NCBI GenBank assembly: GCA_038502055.1
Contig: JAXRKN010000043.1
Coordinates: 5,518,001-5,582,000 of the forward strand
Origin: Tanytarsus gracilentus
Lineage: Eukaryota; Arthropoda; Insecta; Diptera; Chironomidae
Direction of reading: 5' to 3'
Length of the DNA: 64,000 nt
The notes under the pieces are model-generated. The model searched no databases. It was not told the DNA's origin and saw only the letters and a program-made list of their open reading frames with translations. The position numbers and the translations under genes are program-made. This document shows, piece after piece, positions 37,084 through 50,117 of the stretch. Numbering within the stretch: the stretch's first letter is position 1; each line of letters begins with the position of its first letter.

Positions 37084-39977
37084 ATCATCTTGTCGTAAAA
37101 AGTCTCTTTTTGTAATAGTACAAAGTTTTTTTTCTAGTGAACCAATTTATTGGAAAAATGGAACGAGGGTGCAAGAGAGAGAACTTAAGACCCGTCCTTG
37201 CATTTGGAGATAACCTCACCTCTCATTCCAGTTGCATTTGTGTCATTGCAGCACAACTGAATGAACTCTTTTCCTCCCGTTTTTTTGCTTCGAGCACACC
37301 GAAGAAGAAAAAGAAGAAAAAAGTTATAGGTGGAGAGAGATGAGAAGTAAATTTATTGAAATGAAAAACTTTTCCATCCGCTTCGGATATAAGTTATTAT
37401 TTTAAATGAATTTAGTTGGCAAAAGCAGGAGAAAATTCAGGGATGCATGTACGACTCATCAATAGCCTTGCAGGACATTCGAAAGTGGAGAGGGAAAAAT
37501 ATCTCGAGGAGTAAATCTCTGGAGCATAATGAAAAATATTTCTCATGGACTCGGTTCCTCAGTTTATTGGCAAGTTTTTCTTGTTCCTTCGTAGAAGTTT
37601 CGTCAATTTTTTAAACAACTCGACGCAAGGATTGAAAACTCTTGACATTGATTTATAAAACTTATGTTTCATGAAAATTTTTGAATATTAAATTCTTTTT
37701 AGTTTGAACTTTCTTTGAATAAATTTTCATCATATCTCAACCCTTCTTTTTTTCTGTATATACGAGCAAGTGAAATATATGAAAGCATTTTGTACAACTG
37801 AGGTACTTTGTAAGACACGTCTTGCTGATAAAACTTTCTTCTTTGATAAATTTCCTCGGGTCAAAGAACTTAGAATTGATTTTTTCGAAAATCTAAAGGT
37901 AGATTTTTTTTGAAAATTTCTCCCACGAGAGAGCATGTCGAGTTTTTTTGTATCGCATGAAGATTTCACTAGAAAAATGTAAATATATTTTAGTACTCCG
38001 CTCATTCATTAAACATTTGCTGCTGCTTCTTCTAATCCTTCACCTACCTCTAACCATAATTTATTCCTTTTAATTCTGACAACATGAGCATGCTTGTACA
38101 AAATTCCTGGCTACGACTTAATCTTGTTCGCTTTCATGTTTGTTATTTATTCCGATGGCTTTATGAATTTTTCAAATACTTCTCTTTTTTTGGCAATGAC
38201 ATCGTTAAGCATGCATACATTATAATTGTGATGTCAAGCGATTTATTTTGTCGAGAGCTAACATGCTTTTTGAGAGCTGTTCTAATTATTTACTTAATAA
38301 AGTACCTCATGTTGAGATTAACGACATGAATTTGCGGCAAATAAACTTGAAAGTGTTTTTTGTGATTTCTTTTTGCTGCTGCTTAAAAATTCGTCTCGTC
38401 TTTTTTTGAGGAGGAATGAAGGAAGAAATTAATTTGCTTGGAGAAAATGTTTGAAGTTTAAAAGTTTTTCCTGGCATGTCACGATTAATTAAGGACTTGA
38501 TTTTATATAAGAAAAGTAAAGATTTTGTCTTTTAAATTAAGTTACTTTTTATACGAGGTTAGATAAAAATATTTTGATGCAATTTAATTTACAAATGTCA
38601 CAAATTGTTGTAAACCTCCCCGAAATCAAGTGCTCATAATTTCTCAATCAACAGACAAAACTTTTTCTCGAATCATAAATTAATAAAGAATGCAAAAGTT
38701 GAAGTGAAAAAACATTTTCATTTTGCAACTTTGCAGTCTAGCAAAATTTACATTTTTATTTGCCAAATACGAAAAGTTTTGAGTAAATTTGACAACTTAA
38801 TAAAAAGCTAAAATTGCACTGTAGCAAAATATTAATTTTAAAACCCGATTCTCACATTCAATTACGAACGAGAAAGTTATCTAAACTTTTACATCTGTCG
38901 AAAGCGAAGCGTAGCACATTTTGAAAATTATTTCCAGTTATGGCATATCGATGCACAGCCATAGACTTTGAGTTTATCGGAGAATGTAACTAAAGGCAAT
39001 TTTTCCAATAAAATGAGCAATTACTTTTCATACCATAAAATGTAATTATTTTCCTTATCGATCGGTTCGCAATCGAGGCATGAGATGATAAAAATCGATT
39101 GGTGAAATATATGAGCAGCTTAACGCCTCCATAAACATTATTATTGTTCTTACGACTTTTATGTTGGTGAGTGAGTGGAGTATTTATGTGTGTGCATGCA
39201 CACCCATATGAAGAAAGAGGACAAACATGTGAGCTTAAAAAAATTATGATGCCATCCTATCAGAAAATTGAATCGTTGGATGATGAACAAGACTTAAAAA
39301 AACTTTCCGTCAGCAAATTTTCCTCTCGGGGACCGACAAGTGTAACATTCACAAGAGAGTGAGAGAAAAAAAAAGTAAAACCGAGAAGCTCATAAAAAAT
39401 TTACAGCCATCCTTGCTTGCCTTATGTTTCACCCTATTAAAAAATTCTATTAATCTTCTTTTCAGCTCTGTTTTTTTTCGGTAAGAATAAAATTTTCCGC
39501 TTTTCCTTTTTTTTAAAGCCATCACAATGTGATCTCTCTTGATGGGTATTAAGTGTACTTTAAAATGTCACTCTTGACATTGTCATTAAATGCAAAGAGA
39601 GAGGAGCAAAATGGCAAAAGCCATCAAACCACACAATCGCTATTCGATTGGCCTCCGTGGAAATTTTCGCGACATGCTCGTAAAAAAGTTTTTTGTTTTT
39701 TGGGGTTAAAAAAAATTAACACGGTCGTACGATAAAATTTCAGTCGTAAAGAATTTGGAAATTATTTCATTGAGAAAATTTAAATAATTTTCTTTTTTCT
39801 GCAGAATTTTCACTTCAACAGTTCGATTTGTTATAAAACAATTTTTTAGGACTTTCGGAAAAAGATTGTAACCAACGACTTCTCGCATGCTACACATATT
39901 ACCACGCTCAATTTGATCGTGAAGCTTAGCTAATTCCACATGAAATTTATAAACTTCACTTCTCACTTCATCGCAAG
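37084..39977. other. Intergenic, nothing recognised
   Basis: AT-rich DNA between element 2 and the carboxypeptidase Q-like gene. No supported coding frame, RNA gene or repeat array. The promoter of the downstream gene must lie at the right end, but I see no clear core-promoter motif. Confidence 0.4.
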
Positions 39978-41613
39978 ATGTGGAAGCGATTAGTCAAAGT
40001 TTTCATCGTCTTCATCACGATAATAAACTCGTCCATTGATTGCGCACAGAATGAAGAAATGTTTTGTGACTTATCGGAAGAGTTAATTGAAGAAATTAGA
40101 GGTTATCAAGGGATCGTTAATAAAATTGTGAATGAAATCACCGAAGGTCAATTTAAGGGTAAAACTTACGATGCATTGGCTGAGTTGACGGACAAATTTG
40201 GACCTCGAATGTCTTGCAGCGAAAATTTAGAAAATGCCATTGATTTTATTAATCAAAAAATGATTGAAGGTAATTTAGAGAATGTTCATACTGAAGCTGT
40301 GCCAAATATTCCAAACTGGAAACGAGGTAAAAATTTAAAAGATTAAAATAATTTTTAAAATAATTAATTATTTTCCAATTAGGACATGAGAGTGCACAGC
40401 TCATTAAGCCATGGAAAAAAAATCTTCAAATCCTTGGATTGGGAACTACGATTGGAACACCCAAAGGTGGCATTACTGCCAATGTTTTAGTCTACAAGTC
40501 CTTCGAAGAATTTCGTAATTCGACGGATAATGTTGAGGGCAAAATTGTTCTTTTTGCACCCGAATGGGTTGAGTATCCAGTAATGAGTCTTTATCGTCGT
40601 CATTCCGCCACTGAAGCATCGCGAAAGGGAGCGATTGCGGCGTTGATTCGATCAGTTACTCAATTTAGCCTCGACACTCCCCACACCGGATATCAAAATT
40701 ATGCAGAGGACGTTGAAAAAATTCCCGTAGCGTCGGTTTCCGTTGAGGATTCCGAAATGCTCTTGAGAATGTACAGAGATGGTCTCGAGATTATGATGCA
40801 TCTCGAAATGAACGATCATAATGAAGAGAATTGCGAGTCGCGAAACACAATTGGAGAGTTGCAGGGACGAGAATTTATAGACGAGAACGTTGTCGTTGTT
40901 AGCGGTCACATTGACTCGTGGGATGTCGGAGGTAATAAATTGTAAAGTCTTAATTATATCAATTAACTTAATGTCACACTTAGTTGGCGCCATGGACGAT
41001 GGCGGTGGCTCGATGATCTCTTGGAAAGCTGTCGAGTACTTAAAGGCACTGAATTTGCGACCGAAACGTACAATTAGGGCGATTTTATTTACGAGCGAAG
41101 AACAGGGCTGCATTGGATCAATTCGGTATCACCGAGCGCACAGAGATAATGACGCGAGGGAGTTCAATTTTCTCATGGAATCGGACTCTGGAACTTTTGA
41201 TCCCTTGGGATTGGATTTCAGTGGAAACGCCAAAGCGAGTTGCATCATTAAGGAGATCTTAAAGTAAGGCATGACCTGAATGTTAAGTGAACAAATATTT
41301 CTAAAAATACTTTCATAGTCTAATGGAACCTTTAAATGCAACGCGCTTCGAGAGGCCAGCTTATGGTGCGCCTGACTTGAAGACATTTCGAGACGAAGGT
41401 TTTCCAGTCGCATCCTTGCTAAACAAGAATGACAAGTACTTTTGGTATCATCACACTAACGCCGATATGATGTTTCTGTGGAAGGACAAAAAAGCTCTCG
41501 ATAGGTGTGCCGCACTTTTTGCTGCTGTGTCATATGTCATTGCTGACTTAAGTGTGAATATTCCCAAAAATTTGGTTCACACAATTTTGCCAAAGATTCA
41601 AAGTTTCGGATAG
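39978..41613 (+). CDS. Carboxypeptidase Q-like M28 metallopeptidase, secreted
   Basis: The four exons are 39978-40326, 40383-40931, 40984-41263 and 41319-41613, totalling 1,473 nt or 490 aa (human CPQ is 472). An N-terminal hydrophobic signal (KRLVKVFIVFITIINSS) is followed by a helical pro-region, a protease-associated-like insert (NVLVYKSFEEF to about residue 250) and the M28 catalytic core. The co-catalytic zinc site is complete: H292 (SGHIDSWDVG), bridging D304 (GAMDDGGG), catalytic/metal E338-E339 (FTSEEQG), D367 (MESDSGTF) and H437/H438 (WYHHTNAD). The enzyme should therefore remove N-terminal residues from or split small dipeptides, in the secretory pathway, lysosome or outside the cell. 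Introns are 52-56 bp. AAGATG gives a reasonable start context. Confidence 0.95.
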
Positions 41614-41627
41614 AAAAATTCTAGGAA

Positions 41628-41633
41628 AATAAA
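41628..41633 (+). terminator. Polyadenylation signal of the carboxypeptidase Q-like gene
   Basis: AATAAA 15 bp after the stop codon, implying a very short 3'UTR of perhaps 30-40 nt. Confidence 0.55.
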
Positions 41634-44600
41634 AGAAAATATTTAATTAAATTTGCTGCATAAAACTTTTTTGGATTTACGATTTTTCTCCGCAATTCCC
41701 ACAATAAACTTAAATTTATATTTTTACGCTAAAAGCGGAATAATTTCTATATTAAGTCATAAATTTTATTCGTCAAATCCATTTTTCTCGTTCCCTCTAT
41801 AGAGAGCAATAATACGCCATTACGTGACTTACTTGCAAATCCTTTTTTCGCTTCATTTCAATTGCTTCATCTTTATACTGTCACGCGTAAAAAAATCTCC
41901 CCCCTTTTAGTTTAATTCTCAAAAAGGACACAAAATGTTTTTTTACGAAGTCAAATTTATCAAGAGAAAAAAGTGTGGAAAGTCTTTAAGAGTTGGGACG
42001 AGCAGAAGGTATTATTTGCCATAATAAGAACATCTGCATCAACAACAATTTTCAACCCCCGCAACAGGGTAAACACAGCCGCTTGTGTTTTTGATTGATC
42101 GATTCACTTTTTTAACAGTCTGTAAATTGTTTCATGATGGCAAGAAAAAAGTGCGGCACGTGGAAATTATTTTCGTAGCTCACCTTAATATCTTTAAATT
42201 TTCTCGAATTTTAGGTATCTTTGAATACGAAAGCTATAAAAATAGAAGAAAATGATTAAGAAGCGAAACATCAACCGAGCAAGCAGCAACAATATCGAAA
42301 TTGTGAATCAACGTCTTGCGGCAAGATGAAATGATGTGCGAGACGCGTGTACGAAATTAAATAAAAAGACTCTCGCTCCTCATCGCCGATCTCATGACAC
42401 TAGAGCACTCTAATTTATGAGTGACGCAAAATTATCAAGTTTGTTCGCTGCAATAATGCGAGAAATGCCTTGCTGATAACAAAAGTAATTCACACAGTAA
42501 ATATGTTGGTTGTAATGCAAGGAATTTTTATTGCTAATATTCACCAGCCACGTTTCACGATTAGATTTTCTTTAGCTTGTATCACAAGCCATTCAAAGAG
42601 CAATTACGACCGTCAAGTTCACAGCATTTAAAGTTTAATTACTCTTTCGCAAAGTGCTTTTGTGAGCAAGCAGAAAGTTTCTCACAGCAACGAACTTTTA
42701 TTATTCAATTTGCATGTTGGTGGCATTCACAATTAGCAGGAAGAGAATGCAAAGATATGAGGATGTTGGACATAAATTGTTGTCACGACAATAAAAATTG
42801 TTTTTAAAATTATTTTCAAGATAAATTTGCAAGATAAAAATGTTTTTCATAAATGTCATAAAATTTTACCTTTAAACTTTTCGTAAACTTCTTGTGCAGC
42901 TAAGAAATATGTTTATTATGTTTGCGCCCTCGACTTAATAGACTTAAGAAGTCATATCAATTCAATAAAATTCAAAAACTTTCCTAATAATATTATTTTT
43001 AAGCCAATAAATCCCAAAAATACTCTTCCACATGAAATTTTATCACAACACATTGGCGAAAACTTTGTCATTTAACTTAGCACCGAGTATATTCTGTACT
43101 CGATGCCATGAGAAGCTGATTGAGAAAGAAAAACTCAATTTACACGTACTTGAGTGTATGTTATATGTGCACAGCAGCCACAGAGCACCATCAATTTCCA
43201 TAAAATAGCTTGTTCCTTTTATCGATAAGCAAGAGCAATATCTCATCATAGAGAGTGGCTGAGTGTGTGTGAATATGATGAAGAGCTGTGTGCAATGTTC
43301 TTATCAATTTTGCTAATTGCATTTCCTTCTTTCATCGACAAAATCTTCCGAGTATTTTGAACTAAAAGATTTTAATAAAATTTTACTGAACAAATCTAGG
43401 GGTGGACACTTGAATTAAAATTGCAATAAAATTTTATGTATCTAAAATTATATTATTTAATAATTAGCGTCTAAACCTTAAAAAGATTTTCATAAATTTT
43501 TAACTTTAAGGAATGCACTCTTAATTTTGGCTTACAACATCCAGCTCATAAATAATTGACACTTGCTGGAAGTGTGATGAGCAGTTGAGACTCTCGTAAA
43601 ATCATCTTAATTAACTTTTCCATGATTTACGATCGGAGACGATAGATAGGGTGATGAAAAAGGGGGCATGCATAGAATGTAATGTGATGAGTAGATTAGT
43701 GATGACAGTAAATTATAGATGAAAGCGAAAAGTTCATTTTAAATCGATGCGTCTTCACACAAAATTATAAAATTAATTAAACTTTATTTTCTCAACGAAA
43801 AATTGAATTAAAATATTTTTTAACGCATCTCAAAGTGACCAACCTTAATACAGAATTCCAATTTCCAGGAAATACGGCAAAGCTATAAAACAGTTTTATG
43901 TTTCTTTCTTTTGTCGGTGTGCCATCAAAAAGTAAGAACATTTCATTTCTTGTACATTCATTACTTCATCATGAGAATATGTCGAACGTGTAAAAAAGTA
44001 ATGCATTATTTTTCCATCCAACATTTACCGCTTAATCTTCTAGATTTTCACATATTTTTCCTTGTTGATTTTTAAAATCAATGATCACCCAATATTAAAT
44101 ATAAAAATTATTTAATTAAAAAACTGAATGAAAAATCCATTTTTTACGCTGCGTGACATTGAACGTCTCTGCAATTTTGAATGAAAATCTCGCTCATAAA
44201 CCTTTGCATAAATCATAAGCGCTTCAATGAGTTTTAAATCCAAAAAATATAGGAACCAAAATGATTGCGGTAGACCGGTGTACGGTAAAAGTCAAAGATT
44301 AGAATACCCACAGTCGCTTCTATATAAACTGATAAATGGAAGCGTTTTAGCATTTTCATATAATTAAAAATATGAAGATCATGCTTATGATTAAAATTAA
44401 TAAAAAAGGTACTTTACGACTTTCACACAATTTGCCGTGAGGGAAATGAGAAAAAGATTTCATCCGCACTCGCTGTGTGTATGGAAGGTAATAAATATTT
44501 TCCTCTAATATGAATGAGATTAGTGAGCGTATTTAAAACGAGAAAGCCTCGTCTAGTTAAAGCATGTTTAATAATTTATACACTCATTAATTATACGAGA

Positions 44601-46496
44601 GACGCACATAGAAATGAGGCTTCGTATGTTCATCAAAATAAATTTTCTGAAACAAAAAAATTATTCTTAGAATGAAAATTTCCCTGGGGGAAAAGTTTGA
44701 TTATGTTTTGCTCATTAATTAAAGTTGATTTATTTCAACACTTTAATGAGCTTTCTAAGGAAGACAAAATATTTTTTAAGTAATGAATTTTTAGTGCTTT
44801 AAAAAATAATTAATTTTAGTTGCAAATTATTTTTTAATAAAATCTCTTCGTTGGCACTCAAAACCTCAATTTTCAATTTCCTGATTAAATTTTTCCAAAT
44901 TAAAGCTCTGTAATTGCTAATTACTAACACAATTTTAGGTTATGTTTCAATGGTTATTGCTTAAATATATTTTTAGAAATGAATTCACGAAATGTGTTCG
45001 GAAAATTAATCCTCTTCGAGAATCTGAACGGAGGGATTATGAACAATTGCAAAATTACTGTTTAATTTCGGTTTGTATTCTTGCGAGAATTACCATCTTA
45101 GACACTCGAGTGGCAGCAGAGGAGATTAATTCAGTAAATTGCAAATCTCTCCATCTATTCACTAAATTTTCATTCCATTAAATTAACATGTAGCAATCGA
45201 GGTTGTGTGTGTGTGGCGAGCAATTCAAAACAAGGCAATAAATGCTCTTTCCGGCTACACAAAGACCTCCAATCTATGTGTAAATAACGTTGATTGTTCT
45301 CCATTATAAATAACAACTCTGTTATACAATTTCAAATGCGAATTGTTTGAATGCTACTGCAAAAATACATATTGAACGATGTGAGTGTATTGAATTCGAC
45401 AAACAAATTATAAACTCGGAACTCAGCTACTGTTGTTTGATAAGCGAGGATATACATTGTATTTCTATCCGGACACAAAAATATCATATTTTTTTCTCGC
45501 CTTACGCTAGGTTTAGACACAAATTATCTCAAAAATATTTTTACTTTAAAACTAAACTTTATTTTAGTGCCGCATCCTTGAACACACAGCATCGCATTGA
45601 TGATTCGAATCGGAGATAATTCTTTGTTTTTCCAATTTCAATAGAAGGTTAAAATGTTGAAATTGTGCAATTTAATCGTTTTTATGATAAATGAAATCGT
45701 GATTGGAGAAATTGAGTGGTGGCAATTGGATGATTTTTCGTTGTGCAGATGGTCAAATGAAATTAGTTTAATGTGGACAAGTTTACCGCGTCGCCACCTG
45801 TTTAATCAGAGGTTTAATAAATCGCTTCCCATTAGTTCGAAAGCGGTAGTCGTTATATTGGTTGTATGTGAACATATTAACTCCCACAGATTGACGTACA
45901 CGCCGATGGCTCTTTTATACTTTCCTCTAACCCAACACATATTTCTGACAGTGTGTCTTGAATTATTTTCTATTGTGATAAGAGAAATATTGCTCCTTTA
46001 GGCAGCTCATTAATGGCAATAATTTCAGGAAATGTTAGCTCCAAAAAGCTATACAATATTTTGTTGTGAAACATGAGAATTTAAAAATATTTAATTAACA
46101 GAAATCTGATAAACTTTTCGTAACATTTCGGGTGTCAGTTACGTTGATGGACATGAACTCCACTGGGAGGTCAAACATGAGGTGTTTCAGTTTTTCATAA
46201 TTATTTGAAAATAGAAATAAATTAAGAATTAATTGAGGTTAAATTTAATCAGGTAAGTTTTTGTCTCCTTTCCATAGCTGCAAATAATTTAAAATTAATC
46301 AAGAAAATTAAATCTCAAAAATGTAAATTGGATATTAAAAAGTAAATTTTGTTAATTTAAACTTCAACTCATATTTGCATATATTCATTACAAGTGTAAC
46401 ATGTGAATTCTATAAACTTTTTATGACCCTCTTTTACTATCATAAAGGGTTGAATTTAAAATTTATTTAAAGTTGAATAAACTCGAAAGTTTATAT
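41634..46496. other. Intergenic, nothing recognised
   Basis: About 4.9 kb of AT-rich unique sequence. Open frames up to 115 codons (45654-46001) have no domain or splice support. No RNA gene or clear repeat was found. Confidence 0.4.
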
Positions 46497-46504
46497 ATTC
46501 TATG

Positions 46505-47490
46505 TAGGGATCCTCGATTCCCCGGGGAATGGAATTTCGGGGACCCCGGGGATGAAAACGCTCTTCCCCGGGGATCCCCGGGGACGGGGACGGGGACGAA
46601 CTAAAGACCGTTTTTAACCTAAAAATCTTAAAAAAATTTAAAGTTAAAGACTAAATATGATTTTTTTTTCATTATAAGACTTCAAATCAATAATGTCACA
46701 AAATAATAATTCATTTATGCAAAAACTACAATGCAAAATGGCAAAAAAATTAAATGCACATGATTTAAAAATTTTAAGAGTTAGTAACTTTTTATTCAGC
46801 GCTTGATTTTCCCTATAAATATTGAAGTTAAAAATTCTTAAAAATACTTTTCCAATTCATTTTTATCCAATTAATATTAAAGTTAATGTCATCTTAAGAA
46901 TGTGTTAATTTTTTTATTTATATTTTCAAAGTTTTTTGTTTACACTATTACTGACTCTTAAAAAAACTTTGAAAATTGAAATAAAAAAATTTAGGCATTC
47001 TTTAGGTGAAGTTAATTATTTTTAATATCAATTAAAGAAAATCAAGCGATGAATAAGAAATTTCTCGTTCTAATTTTTTTTATCCATCAACACATGTCTA
47101 TTTTGAAACTCTCCTTTGTTCATAATATTTTCATAACTTTAACTGTAATTAAATTTTTTTTTAACAAAACTAAAAGGACTTAAAGATGTGATTAAAAGAA
47201 GGTTTCTGACAATCGCCAATAAATTTTTAAAATTAGAATTATTATTCTGAAATTAAAATGGCTATACTTGAGTAATTTTTGTATGAAATTAATTTTTTAA
47301 TGATAAATTTAATTATTATTTTGAAATTAATTTTTTTCAAATATTTTAGCCTCAAAATTTGTCTTTCACTTAAGTTTACTACTAAATTTTTCCCCGGGGA
47401 TTCCCCGTCAAAAATCCGGGGACGAGGACGGGGAAAGACAACGGGGATCCCCGGGGATCCCCGTCCCCGGGGACCCCGTGAGGATCCCTA
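46505..47490. mobile_element. hAT-like non-autonomous element with CCCCGGGGATCC word arrays (element 4)
   Basis: The termini TAGGGATCCTC and inverse GAGGATCCCTA are flanked by the perfect 8-bp duplication ATTCTATG (46497-46504 and 47491-47498). The 986-bp element has dense GC-rich ends (46515-46600 and 47391-47478) made of CCCCGGGG and GGGGATCCCC words around a roughly 790-bp AT-rich core. The GC-rich ends stand out sharply from the surrounding AT-rich DNA. Frames across the right end (47279-47491) translate the repeat as Gly/Arg/Pro and are not genes. Its left block TTTCGGGGACCCCGGGGAT then GAAAAC parallels element 3. Confidence 0.94.
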
Positions 47491-47498
47491 ATTCTATG

Positions 47499-49160
47499 TG
47501 ATAGCGAGAAAACTACAATGTTGCTAAGAATTTTGCATATTACACATATAAACGTTAAATTCAACAGATAAAATTTTTTATTCCATTTTTAAGTCTTCGG
47601 GAGGATTAAACTCTTAACATTCAGCACTTTAGATTTTTTTACTCTCGTTCTTACAAAATAATTTCAACATCCATTAGCTTTTATGCATTTATGACTTTCA
47701 CAGTCACTAACCATTTACTAGCGTCATAAAAAAATACGCGAAAGATTCACGCAGAGTCGATAACGTTTTCGAACGACACATTAATGATTAATTGTTCACA
47801 CGGCTATGCGCAATGTACATAATTAAGGATGGAAATATTTCACATGGTTAAACGCATAGACACATGCTCCTCCTCACATTAATTAATGTGTTGAATTGTC
47901 ACGTTCCTAATGGATTTTCTGATGTCATTGTTGTTGTTTACAAGCCAGTTGCTATTTTCATTTTATCCGTTGATCAGAAAAAAATATTTATTGTTTCTGT
48001 GTTTGCGGGCGAGAAAATATAAATTTGTCAGAAATTTGAGAAAAAACATGTAATTAGTGACTGCAAAAGTAAATTTTAGATTTTTACACAAGCTAGTGAG
48101 AGGAAATTTTTATGTTTATAAAATAAATAGACTTGCGTAAATTTTTTTAAGAAGTTTTTTCATGGTGTAATAATAACCGCTAAAATTTGGATTTTTCGCC
48201 TTAATTATAATTCTCACTCAGCATCACATTCAAGAGAATATTAATTAAACTTGCTGACAGTGTGAAATCCTTGAGACATATCTTCATATCACAAAATAAT
48301 GCCAGAGAAGTCATTATCATAAACTATGTGATATTAAATCTAAGCCCATTTTCTCTCGTATTCTTTTACGAATGCAAAAAGAGAGCTAATCCACACCATA
48401 AACACAAATTGTTCCCTTTCCTTTTTTCTCTCACTCACACCCACACACACACACACAGTCGCTTACTCCATGCTGTCATCGCACATTCACAATGCGGCTC
48501 TCATATGACATTTCATTTCATTTTTGTTTATCCATGCGACATGTATTGATAGTGCCAACATGTAGGATGTTTCAGGCACGATAGCTGTGTGTACGAGGCA
48601 CAGTAATTAGCAACATCACGTAACCTCATATAGAAAGAAAAATAGCGAGAGTTGATTAAATAAAAATCCACCTAGTTTATTCACTGTGTGCCCTTTTTTC
48701 TCTCTATAATTAGTGAGTTACATTTTATCTAAAAGACATGCGAGGTTGAATATAATTAAAAAATTGCGAATAAAGGATGGAAATTTCTTGTTGATGGTTG
48801 AAACATGATGTGAACTTTTTATGTGCAGTAAATTATGCGAACGTTATTGAGACATCCACAGGAAGTCCTGAGTCGCTCTGCGGGAAAACTTACAGCTTTA
48901 TCAAAACAGTTTACCTTTCATAGAAAGGTTTCGAAATTTTAAAAGTGACCGCCAACAAATTCTTTCCATCCCACACACAAAGAATAATATGTATGTGCAT
49001 GTTTTTTTATGCGGGGTCTGAGCTTTGCAGATATCATATTAGACTAATGAATTGTGTCATTGCTTTTCAATTTTCATTGCGGACATTCGAGAAATAACTT
49101 TTTTTACGATATGGATATAAATATTTTTCCCACGCCAACTCTTGAATTATATTTCCCCTC
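47499..49160. other. Intergenic, mostly featureless
   Basis: AT-rich sequence with a short dinucleotide repeat at 48442-48457. No gene supported. The right end grades into the GA-rich upstream region of the gene starting at 50118. Confidence 0.4.
48442..48457 (+). repeat. (CA)n microsatellite
   Basis: Eight CA units in a row within a wider CACT/CACA-rich stretch (48430-48460). Confidence 0.8.
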
Positions 49161-49161
49161 T

Positions 49162-49270
49162 TTTCTCTCTCTCTCGCTCTCTCATATAAAATCGTCCTTG
49201 AAGTTGAGAGAAAGCTTTCAAATTCACTCTCCGAAAGCTCGCAATTCAGTGAGAGCGAGAGAGAGAAAAG
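49162..49270 (+). promoter_or_regulatory. GA/CT-rich putative promoter-proximal region
   Basis: A CT run (CTCTCTCTCTCGCTCTCTCA, about 49164-49183) leads into TATAAAA (about 49184-49190). GAGAGCGAGAGAGAGA then follows (about 49250-49265). GAGA-factor-type sites next to a TATA-like word, 0.9 kb before a first coding exon, suggest a developmental insect promoter and 5'UTR. Initiator-like TCAGT words occur downstream (for example near 49329 and 49502). The start of transcription cannot be fixed from sequence. Confidence 0.35.
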
Positions 49271-50117
49271 GAAAATTTCTCTCTCAAAGATTTTCTTTTC
49301 GCAAAAAAAAGAAAAACATTTGAAGGAAATCAGTTTAGTTTATGCAGTAAAAATAAATGGAACGTTTTTTGAATTCGCTCTCGAGTCGCTAGAAAAAAAA
49401 ATAATAGAAATAAAATTTTAAATTGTTTTTCCGGTGATTTTAATTAAAAAGAAAAATTGTGAAAGCTTAAAGTAATTAAAGAAAAGTGACCGAGTGAAAA
49501 TTCAGTCGAAAGTGTATTGCACGCACACCCGAGTGTGGAATCGCAATAACAATAACTCGCATATAAAAATATTTTCCTTGAAATTCATTTACAGCTCATT
49601 TAATTCTGACAAAATAATTTTTCAACTCTCGCAATACAGCGACGACTACTATATGGAAATTGATTGTTGTTGTCAAGGCGCACTGAGAAAAATTATATAA
49701 AAGCATATTTCGCATCGTTATGATATATTGAGACCAACATTCATGAAAAAAACGCGGGTAGATATATGTGGCGTAAAATGAAATGAAACAATAGACTGAA
49801 TTCTGAGTGCTACTATATGTGGGTTTTGCACAATGTGCATTGTCGTTATGTGAGCGTCGACTGCACAGCATAAATAAATCCTTAACAGTGAGTGAGAAAG
49901 GAAATTGGTGCATAAAAGTGCTGAAAAATGATGAAAATTTGAAACAATCCCACAGACACGATGATTTACCGCGAGGATGAAAAATGTGTTGTTAAGTTGT
50001 GAAAAAAAAAGTATAAAAAAAGGGGAAAAATATTCTGTATAGACATATTGCAACGAGCATCTAGCTAGATCAACATTGTACACACATATTCTAACTTTTT
50101 AAACTAAAACTTGCACA

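Noticed and set aside
40652..41113. A 153-codon minus-strand frame
   Set aside because: Antisense shadow of exons 2-3 of the carboxypeptidase Q-like gene.
45654..46001. A 115-codon plus-strand frame
   Set aside because: No recognisable domain, no promoter or splice context; frames of this size occur by chance in this window.
47279..47564. Gly/Arg/Pro-rich frames on both strands
   Set aside because: They translate the GC-rich word array at the right end of hAT-like element 4.
49718..50083. A 121-codon minus-strand frame
   Set aside because: Lies antisense to the probable 5'UTR of the gene starting at 50118 and is low-complexity without a domain.
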